From Asanoa ishikariensis (GTDB taxonomy: Bacteria; Actinomycetota; Actinomycetes; Mycobacteriales; Micromonosporaceae): 64,000 nt of DNA. Position numbers and translations under genes: made by a program. Positions 41,679-52,200 of this stretch are shown piece by piece. The number at the start of each line of letters is the position of its first letter. The stretch's first letter is position 1. Under the pieces are notes generated by a model. It saw only the letters and a program-made list of their open reading frames with translations. It ran no database searches and was not told the origin of the DNA. Location: the NCBI RefSeq assembly GCF_900107455.1, contig NZ_FNQB01000003.1, positions 992,001 to 1,056,000 of the forward strand. The letters run 5' to 3'.

Positions 41679-42254
41679 ATGAAGCAAGACGATGGTGTGG
41701 AGGTCCGGGTACGGCAGCGGATCCGCGGGCTGCGGGTCACCCGGGGCTGGTCGCTGGACGAGTTGGCCGCCGCCTGCCTGCTCAGCCCGTCGACGCTCAG
41801 CCGCATCGAGACCGGCCACCGGCGGATCGCCCTCGATCAGCTCACCGCGATCGCCCGGGCGCTGGGCACCACGCTCGACCACCTCGTCGAGTCGGACAGC
41901 GACGACGACGTGGTGATCCGGCCCCACCGCGACGAGGCGCGCGGCGTCACCACCTGGCTGCTCTCCCGCGACAAGGGCCAGACGGTCAGCAAGATGCGGG
42001 TCAGCCGCAAGGTCCCGGACGACTTGCGCGTGCACCCGGGCCGCGACTGGTTCACGGTGCTCTCCGGCACGATCGTCCTGCGGCTCGGCGAGCGGACGAT
42101 CCTGGTCGGTGCGGGCGAGGCGGCCGAGTTCTCGACGATGGTCCCCCACGCCTTCGGCGCACACGGCGGCCCAGCCGAGATCCTGTGCATCCTCGACCAC
42201 GAGGGCGAACGCAGCCACCTCGGCCCGCACGGCGAGGCTCACGCGCACGGCTGA
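41679..42254 (+). CDS. XRE-family regulator with cupin domain
   Basis: 191 residues from ATG 41679. Residues 1-65 are the HTH (RGWSLDELAAACLLSPSTLSRIETGHRRI and LTAIARALGTTLDHL). Residues about 105-185 form a cupin_2 domain (HPGRDWFTVLSGTIVLRLG, GAGEAAEFSTMVPHAF). The class senses small molecules through the cupin pocket. Its promoter faces the methyltransferase gene; the 48-base region holds no long palindrome that I could find. Placement suggests that it represses the methyltransferase and perhaps reads the same signal as the next VOC gene. Confidence 0.9.
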   Translation: MKQDDGVEVRVRQRIRGLRVTRGWSLDELAAACLLSPSTLSRIETGHRRIALDQLTAIARALGTTLDHLVESDSDDDVVIRPHRDEARGVTTWLLSRDKGQTVSKMRVSRKVPDDLRVHPGRDWFTVLSGTIVLRLGERTILVGAGEAAEFSTMVPHAFGAHGGPAEILCILDHEGERSHLGPHGEAHAHG

Positions 42255-42288
42255 TGCGCCGCGGTGGGCCGTCCGGGAGGCTGTCGGG

Positions 42289-42996
42289 ATGATGCCACCC
42301 GCCCTGCTCGACCATGTCTCGATCGCGGTGACCGACGCGCGGCCGGTGTGGCCGCTGTTCCGGGGCCAGCTCGGTGGCGAGTGGGCGATCAGCGGCAGCG
42401 CGCCGGGCTTCCGGTTCAGCACCCTGCGCTACGCGAACGGGATGTGCCTGGAGCTGCTGGAGCCACATCGGACGGACGAGAACCCGTTCGTGGAGCGGTT
42501 CCTGTCGCGCGGAGGGCCTGGGTTGCACCACCTGACGTTCAAGGTGGCCGACCTCTCGGCCGCGGTGGAGGCGGTGACGGCGGCCGGCTATCCCTGCTTT
42601 GGCGTACGCACCGTCGACCCGTTCTGGAGCGAGGCGTTCATCCATCCGAAGGACGCCGGCGGCACGCTGGTGCAGCTCGCGCAGGCCGGCCCGGCACCGC
42701 TGCCAGCCGCGCCCGATGACCTGCCGCCGGCGGGCGCCACGACGGCCGTGCTGCGGGCGGTCACCTTGCCGGCCACCGAGGAGGCGCGCGCGGTCGGATT
42801 GCTCCGGCTGCTTGGTGGCCAGGTCACGGGCATGGGCGAGCTCATCTTCCGCGGGTCGGACGTACGGATCCGGATTGGCGCGTCGGCCCGCCTTGAGTTC
42901 ACGGGCACCGATGCGGTGACCCGGGTGGCGTACGCCGGGAGCGCGGGGATCCCTTTCCGGGACCCGCACCTGGGCGTCGACATCGTCCTGACCTGA
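42289..42996 (+). CDS. VOC-family protein, methylmalonyl-CoA epimerase-like
   Basis: 235 residues from ATG 42289, with GGGAGG eight bases upstream. The start LDHVSIAVTDARPVWPLF, the metal-site segment HHLTFKVADLSAAVEAV and GGTLVQLAQ fit glyoxalase/VOC proteins; the first 130 residues match methylmalonyl-CoA epimerase-like proteins and an additional C-terminal half looks like a second, diverged VOC module. The metal residues of the first module are retained (His8, His79 and Glu); the second has lost most of them. The gene is separated from the XRE gene by 34 bases. Confidence 0.75.
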   Translation: MMPPALLDHVSIAVTDARPVWPLFRGQLGGEWAISGSAPGFRFSTLRYANGMCLELLEPHRTDENPFVERFLSRGGPGLHHLTFKVADLSAAVEAVTAAGYPCFGVRTVDPFWSEAFIHPKDAGGTLVQLAQAGPAPLPAAPDDLPPAGATTAVLRAVTLPATEEARAVGLLRLLGGQVTGMGELIFRGSDVRIRIGASARLEFTGTDAVTRVAYAGSAGIPFRDPHLGVDIVLT

Positions 42997-43118
42997 AAAC
43001 TCTCCGCCGTTCCGGTCTTGGTGAATGGATGATCGGCGCTGTCCGTGTCGGGTCGGCAACAGGGTGCGACCGGGCGGGTCTTCTCCGCGTGGTCGACCGC
43101 TCCTTATCGTCCCTTTCT

Positions 43119-44042
43119 GTGACCGGGACAGGTGGAGCGACCGGGCGGACTCCGCCCCGACCACGACGGCGGCGACCGCATCGCCCGTGGGATGCCGTCG
43201 GTGCGGTGGCCGGGATCGCCAGCGCACTGATCGCGGTGGTCTTCGGGATCGCCCAGTGTGGACCGTCCTCCGACCCGAAGCGAGTCAGTGACGCCACGAC
43301 CAGCACGCCCACTCTGCCGCCGCCGACGTCAGAACCGGCCCGGCCGGAGACGCCCGCTGACGATCTGCTCGAACTCGTCGAGATGGAGTACGGGCAGGAG
43401 GCGGCCGAAGTCGAGGTGACCGGCATGCTGGAACCCGGGGCTCCGACCGCGGACCCGCCGGAGCCGGACACCAAACCCGTCAAGGTTCGCCCGCTCGTGC
43501 TGACGTTGCGCAACACCGGCGACAACCCGCTCGTCCTGACCGGGCTGAAGGTGGTCGTCCACGAGGTCTTGATGGTGCCAGCCTGCGCCACTGAAGGGGG
43601 AGGCGGGGTAGCTCCCACGCTCAACTACGAGTTCCGCTTCCCCGTCCCGCCGACCAGCGAGTGGTCGGCGACCGGGCCGCAGAACTTCGCGGTAGAACCG
43701 CGCAGCGTCGACGCGCTTTCGGTCACGATCGGCCCCGCCGCGAGCGGCGATGCCGTATACGTCTGGCGCTACTCCGTCCACGCGGTCGTCAAGGACGGCC
43801 GCGAAATCCTTTGGGGAGGCGGGGTAGGCACCGACGGGTTCGAGGTCTCCGTCGATGACTACCTGGCATACACGGTGTACGGCCAGGACTCGGGCGCATC
43901 GCCGGCCGCGATTCGGGCATGCGCCGACGAGGTGGTCGAGACCGTGCAGGGCTACATCGACCAGTCGACGGCGCCGGCGTTCGCGGTGCAGTCCGAGGTC
44001 GAGCACCTGATCGAGGCGTACCAGCGGCTGGCCAGCAAATAG
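43119..44042 (+). CDS. Membrane-anchored hypothetical protein, unknown function
   Basis: About 307 residues from GTG 43119; an upstream in-frame start at 43029 would add 30 residues. A basic, proline-rich N-terminus precedes one membrane helix (AVGAVAGIASALIAVVFGI) that ends in CGPSSDPKRV. The outer part starts with a Pro/Thr-rich linker and then an acidic helical domain (LLELVEMEYGQEAAEVEVTG), continues into a beta-rich part (VRPLVLTLRNTGDNPLVL) of the kind found in DUF4352-like proteins, and ends with a helical stretch (VVETVQGYIDQS). I do not recognise the family. It is followed by a terminator. Confidence 0.6.
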   Translation: MTGTGGATGRTPPRPRRRRPHRPWDAVGAVAGIASALIAVVFGIAQCGPSSDPKRVSDATTSTPTLPPPTSEPARPETPADDLLELVEMEYGQEAAEVEVTGMLEPGAPTADPPEPDTKPVKVRPLVLTLRNTGDNPLVLTGLKVVVHEVLMVPACATEGGGGVAPTLNYEFRFPVPPTSEWSATGPQNFAVEPRSVDALSVTIGPAASGDAVYVWRYSVHAVVKDGREILWGGGVGTDGFEVSVDDYLAYTVYGQDSGASPAAIRACADEVVETVQGYIDQSTAPAFAVQSEVEHLIEAYQRLASK

Positions 44043-44047
44043 ACGGA

Positions 44048-44083
44048 GAGCCCGACCGATCCCTGCTGGGACCGGCCGGGCTC
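44048..44083. terminator. Imperfect terminator hairpin
   Basis: GAGCCCGACCGATCCC pairs with GGGACCGGCCGGGCTC at 14 of 16 positions around TGCT. It lies six bases after the hypothetical gene and 15 bases before the end of katG, and so separates the convergent transcripts. Confidence 0.65.
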
Positions 44084-44098
44084 ATCCGTTCTAGTGGG

Positions 44099-46422
<2,324 letters not shown>

Positions 46423-46505
46423 TACTGGCGGCGTTGGTTCGTTGACTGTTCGCGGTGCTCGCGATCATCCGAGAGGATGTTCTCCTCCGGAGAGGACAAT
46501 CCAAC

Positions 46506-47291
46506 ATGACCGAGTTGTACGCGGAACGGGCTCGTCAAGCGATCGTCGAACACACCCTTCGTATGGCGGAATCGGCCGCCGCGGCCGGACCTGAGGCCGC
46601 CGTGCCGACGGCCTCCGAATGGACCGTCGCTGACCTGGTCGAGCACGTGGGTCAGACCCAACACTGGGTCGCGGAGATCATCGAGCGACGCATCACCGAC
46701 CCGGCTCAGCTGCCCACGGAGATGGCCGTGTTTCCTGCCGACCCTGGCGCCTGGCCGGCGTGGCTGGCGGAGTCCGCGCGGCGGGTCGCGAGCGCGTGCT
46801 CCGACGACGCGCTCGACGCGCCGGTGTTCAACCCGGCGCGGGACGAGCGGACCGGGACGCGATTCTGGTTGACCAGCTCCGTCAACGAGGCGGTCGTGCA
46901 CGGCTTCGACGCGGCCGGTGCGGCGGACCGACCGCTCGAGGTCGACGCTGACGTCGCGGGCACGCTCATCAGCAACCACTTCGCGATGCTCACCTCCCCC
47001 ACCTGGGAGCTGCTGCGGTCCGAGTCCGCACACGCCATCCGGGGCAGCGGGCAGACCCTGCAGTGGGTGGCCACCGACGCGGGCGCCTGGTTCGTCGAGC
47101 GGCGGCCGGGCGGGGCGGCGTGGCAGCACGCGAGCCAGCAGGCCGACGTGACGGTGACCGGCCCGGCGCGATCTCTGCTGCTGACCTTGACCCGACGGCT
47201 CCCGCTCTCTTCAGCCACGGACGTCAGCGTCGACGGCGACGCCGATCTGGTGCGGCACTGGCTCGACAACACCGCCCACGTCGCCGACTGA
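46506..47291 (+). CDS. Mycothiol-dependent maleylpyruvate isomerase-family protein
   Basis: 261 residues from ATG 46506 (GGAGAGG upstream). The N-terminal DinB-like four-helix part (residues 1-150) has the metal residues of MDMPI enzymes in VEHVGQTQHWVAEI (His and Glu) and a late His in VVHGFDAAG, while residues 190-255 form the MDMPI C-terminal domain (VTGPARSLLLTLTRRLPL). The family uses mycothiol, the actinomycete thiol, which supports the organism class. Its role is thiol transfer or detoxification; the exact substrate is not evident. It is divergent from katG across 166 bases. Confidence 0.85.
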   Translation: MTELYAERARQAIVEHTLRMAESAAAAGPEAAVPTASEWTVADLVEHVGQTQHWVAEIIERRITDPAQLPTEMAVFPADPGAWPAWLAESARRVASACSDDALDAPVFNPARDERTGTRFWLTSSVNEAVVHGFDAAGAADRPLEVDADVAGTLISNHFAMLTSPTWELLRSESAHAIRGSGQTLQWVATDAGAWFVERRPGGAAWQHASQQADVTVTGPARSLLLTLTRRLPLSSATDVSVDGDADLVRHWLDNTAHVAD

Positions 47292-47309
47292 AAGTTGTCG
47301 TAGGCCCGT

Positions 47310-48236
47310 GTGACCATCACGGACATGGATGAACGGTGGGGACTGCTCGGTGTGCCGTCCAGTGCCGGCGCGCACACACCAGGCCTGGAGAAGGGGCCGG
47401 CGGCTCTCCGTGCCGCCGGGCTGGCTTCTCTGCTGGTCGGCGGGGTCCATGACTACGGCGACGTGCCGGGCTTCCGCTGGCGGGCTGACCTATCGCGGCC
47501 CACGGCCAAGAACGTCGACGCCGTCGCGCGGGTCGCGTCCGACACCGCGGCCGGGGTCGAGCGCATCCTCGCGGCGGGTCAGTTGCCGTTCGTCATCGGT
47601 GGCGACTGCTCGATCACCGTCGGGGTGGTGGCCGGGTTCGTTCGTGCGGGCATGGGTCCGGCGTTGCTCTACGTCGACGGCGGGCCGGATCTCTACACCC
47701 CCGGCACGCGGGCCAACGGCAACCTCGACTCGATGGGCCTGGCCCACCTGCTGGCCATCCCCGGCCACGTGCCGGCGCTCGCCGGCATCGGGCCGGTGAC
47801 GCCGCTGCTCTCCGCCGCTTCAGTCGTGTCCTACGGGCATGCGCTGCCGGCTGTCGACGTCGAGTTGGACCTGCTCAACGCGCTCGGCATCACCCACCTG
47901 CACGCCGACGAGGTGCACGCCGACCCGGTGCGGGCCGCCGAGCGCGCGCGTGCCGCGATCGAGTCGGCGGGGCCACGGTTCGTGGTGCACTGCGACGTCG
48001 ACGTGCTCTCCTTCAACGACACTCCCCTGGCCGACGTGCCGGACTCGGGCGACGAGCCGATCGGCCTGCGACTACCCGAGCTGGCCGCGAGCCTGTCGGT
48101 GTTCGCGTCCAGCCCGCGGTTCGCCGGGCTCGTGCTGACCGAGGTGAACCCCGACCACGCGCCCGAACCGGACGTTCTCCCCCACTTCGTGACGACCCTG
48201 GCCAAGGCCCTGGCCGGACCGGAGGTAAGCCGTTGA
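47310..48236 (+). CDS. Arginase-fold protein with altered metal site
   Basis: 308 residues from GTG 47310; an ATG at 47325 would shorten it by five. The ureohydrolase fold is clear: LLGVPSSAGAHTPG, VIGGDCSITVG, LLYVDGGPDLYTPG and HCDVDVLSFNDTP. In active arginases and agmatinases the manganese ligands are the His of GGDH, Asp-x-His-x-Asp, and the two Asp of DxDxxD. Here the first His is Cys100 and the second His is Gly (D123-G-G-P-D127), while the four Asp ligands remain. So the dinuclear manganese site is not complete, or it uses another metal. The next gene follows in 19 bases. Confidence 0.82.
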   Translation: MTITDMDERWGLLGVPSSAGAHTPGLEKGPAALRAAGLASLLVGGVHDYGDVPGFRWRADLSRPTAKNVDAVARVASDTAAGVERILAAGQLPFVIGGDCSITVGVVAGFVRAGMGPALLYVDGGPDLYTPGTRANGNLDSMGLAHLLAIPGHVPALAGIGPVTPLLSAASVVSYGHALPAVDVELDLLNALGITHLHADEVHADPVRAAERARAAIESAGPRFVVHCDVDVLSFNDTPLADVPDSGDEPIGLRLPELAASLSVFASSPRFAGLVLTEVNPDHAPEPDVLPHFVTTLAKALAGPEVSR

Positions 48237-48255
48237 CGGCTCCTATGCTCTCGGC

Positions 48256-48993
48256 GTGCCGACGTTCGAGGAACTGAGGAAGCTCAACGAGCTGCTGCCG
48301 GACCCGTCCACCCTGCTGTTCGACGTGCGGCTCGGCGAACGCGACGACCCGGCCGGCCGGCGGGGCGCGGTCGAGCACTGGGCCTTCCTCGCCGGCCGCA
48401 AGGGCTACACCGTGACGCCGCGGGACGCCCGGTCCGAGCACACCGCCGCGACCTACTGCGGTGAGGTCGATGTCGACGGGCTCGGCTACGAGGTGCACCG
48501 CGGACCACGGCGACGGCTCGTCGAGATGTCCCAGGACGCGGCCGGCACGTCGCAGGGACGGTTCGTGCTTGGCGAGGCGATCTGGGCTGTGCCAGTGCCG
48601 CCGGAGCCGGAGCCGGTCTACTGCCCGTGGTGCACCGACGGCCCGCCGGACACGTTTCGGCTGGCCGGGTCGAGCACCAACGACGGCATCTTCTCCGTCT
48701 GGGCGGTCGAAAACGCGGACGGCACAGGGCGCGGCCTCGTCGTTCAGCAGGACCCTGACGAGGACGAACCGGACACCGTCTGCTTCGAGCCCGCGCACGC
48801 GGTCCTTGAGGCCGGCGTGCGCGGGTGGACGCTGTCCACCGACGAGCTGGCGCTGCACTTCACCGACGAGGCGGCCGGCGAGTTGGACCTTGCCGATGGC
48901 GCCCGCTGGCTGCGGTTCCAGCTCTCGCTGAAGCCGGCACAACACCGCAAGCTACGTGCCGGCCTCGAGAAGGTATTCGGCCCGGCCGCCTGA
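48256..48993 (+). CDS. Hypothetical protein with CxxC motif
   Basis: 245 residues with a GTG start. The N-terminal 110 residues contain WAFLAGRKGYTVTP and an EVHRGPRRRLVEM beta part; a YCPWCTDGPP motif near residue 122 could bind zinc, but there is no second pair. The rest is beta-rich with an acidic patch (QDPDEDEPDTVCFEP) and ends in QHRKLRAGLEKVF. I do not recognise the family. It follows the arginase-fold gene by 19 bases and may be co-transcribed. Confidence 0.55.
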   Translation: MPTFEELRKLNELLPDPSTLLFDVRLGERDDPAGRRGAVEHWAFLAGRKGYTVTPRDARSEHTAATYCGEVDVDGLGYEVHRGPRRRLVEMSQDAAGTSQGRFVLGEAIWAVPVPPEPEPVYCPWCTDGPPDTFRLAGSSTNDGIFSVWAVENADGTGRGLVVQQDPDEDEPDTVCFEPAHAVLEAGVRGWTLSTDELALHFTDEAAGELDLADGARWLRFQLSLKPAQHRKLRAGLEKVFGPAA

Positions 48994-49220
48994 ACCGCCC
49001 GGAGCCCGGCCGCCTGAGAGACCTGGCGTGTCGGGCTGTTGAGCGCTCACCCTGCCGGGCTGCTGCGGGCCTAGCGCTCCGGACCGCCCGGCGGCCCGGG
49101 CCGGCGGTAAGCTCCGCACCCCGGACAGCCCGGCCCGCCGGGCCGCCTGGCGGCTCATGTCGCGCAGGAGCTAAGGACTCCCGACCGCCAGAGCCCTCGG
49201 CCTGCCGGGCCGCCGCCAGC
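48994..49220. other. GC-rich gene-free stretch
   Basis: 227 bases between the hypothetical gene and the end of the carboxylase gene, about 75-80% GC. It holds several short GC palindromes (around CGGCCCGGGCCGGCGG and GGCCCGCCGGGCC) that can fold as terminators for both transcripts. No gene, operator or RNA feature was recognised. Confidence 0.4.
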
Positions 49221-52200
49221 TCAGCCTTGGGCCAGGCCGCGCTCGATCGCTTCGATGATGCGCGGCCGTAGCTCGGCGGCGCTGATGATGGCGTCCACCG
49301 AGCCGACCTCGACCGCGCGCTGGATGCTGTGGACCCGGTCGAACTCCGCGGCTACCTCGCCCAGCTTCTCCGCCCGCACTGCCGACGCGACCTCGGCGAG
49401 GCGTGCGTTCAGCGCCGCCCGCTCCGCCCCGCTGGCCGACGACACGGCGGCCTGCAGGTCGGTGACGCGCGGGTCGGTGGCGGTGCGGTTGTTGACCTCG
49501 CCGGAGAAGACCACGGCCGCCGCCGGCGCGCCGCCGAGGACCGAGGCGAACGAGCCCTCCAGGGCCAGCACGGTCATGTTCGGGTTCAGGGCCTTCGAGA
49601 AGACCACGAACGCGCCGCCGTGGTAGCGGGAGATCACGCAGAAGACGATCGGGCCCTTGAAGTTGACGATCGCCCGGCCGATCTCGGCGCCGTATTCGAG
49701 CTGGAGATTGCGCATCGACTCCGGTGAGCCGTCGAAGCCCGACAGGTTGGCCAGCACGACCAGTGGGCGGTTGCCCGAGGCCGCGTTGATCGCTCGGGCG
49801 GTCTTCTTCGACGAGCGTGGGAACAGGGTTCCCGCGGTGTACGTGTCCGGGCCGTCGGTGGGCGGGAAGCCGCGCCGTGGGACCGAGCGGGACTCGATGC
49901 CGACGAGACATACGGGCCAGCCGCCGATGTGGACGTCCTGGATCGCCGAGGTCTCCGCGTCCGCCATGCCGGCCCAGCGTTCCAGCACCGCGTGGTCCTG
50001 GTCGGACAGTGCCCGCATCACCGTGCGGATGTCGAAGGCCTTCTTGCGGTCCGGGTTGTGCGCCGGGGAGAAGATCTGGCCGACCGTCGTGAAGTCGCTG
50101 CCGGCGACCACGTGCGGGAAGTGCGACACGTCGCGGTCGGTCGGGTCCGAGGTCTCGGCGCGGCGCGGGCCGGACTCGCCGGGCACGACGTACGTGTGGT
50201 CGTAGTGCGCCATCAGCACGTCGCGGGCGGCGGTCAGGTTCGGCGCCCAGTACTGCGCCTGGCCGTTGGGGCCCATCACCCGGTCGTAGCCGCCGATGCC
50301 GAAGTTGTCCTCGGCCGACACGCCGCCGGAGAAGTCCAGTGACTGCTTGCCGGTGAGCACCATCGCCGAGTCCGGCGTCATGACCAGGATGCCCTTGGTG
50401 TGCATGAGCATCGTGGCCTCGGCGTTCCAGTACGGCTGCGCCCCGACGTTGATGCCCGCGACCACGACGTTGATCTCGCCGCCGCCCTGGGTGAACGTGA
50501 CGATCCGCTTGAGTGCGGCCGCGACCCAGTCCATGTTCTCGGTGCCCGAGGTCATCGAGATCCGGGCGCCGGCCGACAGCGCGAACCACTCCAGCGGCGC
50601 CCGCATCGACTCGGCCAGGTCCAGCGCCGCGATCACCCGCGCGCACTCGGGCTCCGACAGCGCGCCCAGTGCCTTGGTCGGGTCACCGAGCAGCACCACC
50701 CGGGTGATCCCTTCGGGGTGCCGGTCGGTCACGGTCGTGACTACGCCGGCCACGATCGCCGCCGTGTTCTTGCCCTTCGGCCGGTCGACGGGCGCGAGCA
50801 CGCCGGAAGCGTCGAGGTCGTGCTCCACGAACGAGCCGAGCAGACCGGTCAGCTCGTACGGGTAGACGTTGCCCCGTCGGGCCGCCCGGAGCACCTTCTG
50901 CCGGTAGTCGTCCAGCGGCCGCAGCGGTTCGGTCGGCGGCTTGTCGACGTGCAGCGTCGCGTCGTGCCCCGGGTCGAGGGTGATCCGGACCGCGACCTCG
51001 GCCAACTCGCCGGCGGCGTTGCGCTGCCGCGCGATGAACTGCACCTCTTCGAGGCCCGCGCCGGCCGTGGTCGGCAGGATCCGGGCGACCAGCGCCTGGA
51101 GCTCGTCCATGGTCAGCTCGGTCGACGGCCAGACGTACATCATGATGCGGTTGGTGTCGTAGCGCTTGTTCTGCGGCCGCTGCGCCTGGATGTTGCGGAT
51201 CGCGTCCAGGCCGGCCGTGATCGCGTCTTCGAGCGCGGGCAGCGCGACCAGCCGGCCGTCGGCCTCGCGCAGTGGCGTCAGGTCGCGGACCTGGCCCATC
51301 GCGATCAGCCGCTCGTCGGCCGGGTTGCTGCGGGCGGCCGCCTTGAACAGGTAGATCTCCTCGTCGGCGGACGGCAGCCGGGTGAGGTGGAACTCGCGCA
51401 GCCGGTTGAGCTGGAGCCGCTGGGCGATCTGCGGGTGCAGGCCGCGGATCAGCCGGTCCTCGACGAAGCCCGAGCCGGTCTCGGAAGGACGGAACGTGAA
51501 GTGGTGGTGCACCACCGCGCCGCTGGTGCCGGCGATCGTGGTGGTGATCCGGCGTACGCCGGCCGGCAACGAGGCCGCCGCCACCAGCGCACCGAGCCGC
51601 ACCGCCACGGCGTCGCCGTCCGGCTGGTCCTCCCACGTGACATAGAGGTCCGCGACCAGCCCCCGCGAAGGCGTGTCGGTCGCGAACGCGGCGACCGCAC
51701 CGAGCGCGTCCGGCAGAGCGGCGATGTCGACGGCGGTGGTCACGACCTGGGTGGCGCCGCGCGGCCCGATGTGTGACGCGGTCACGAACCGGCAGCCGGC
51801 CGTCTCGTGCACGGTGACAGCGGACAGTGCCCGGTTGCCGTAGTAGCGCCGGGTCAGCACCTCCAGCAGCGGCGCGTGGTCCAGACCGGCCCGGCCGGCG
51901 CGCTGACCGATCAGCCGGACCAGCGGCTCGTTGCTGGCGACCATCGCCTGGATCCGCTCTTCGCGGTCGGCGGCGGACGGGTTGGCGTCGAGGTAGCGCA
52001 GGTCGGCGCGGACGGCGGCGTACACCTTGGCGCGGTTGCGGCGCAGCAGCGGCTGGGCGAACCACCGGAACACCACGCCGCGCGCCAGATCGGAGACCGC
52101 CGGGAAGCGGACCTGGGTGGCGGCGATGACGTGTTCGAGGGTGAGCCCGACGCGCTCGCTGAGTGCCTCGGCCGGCGGGGCGCCGACCAGCCACTGACGC

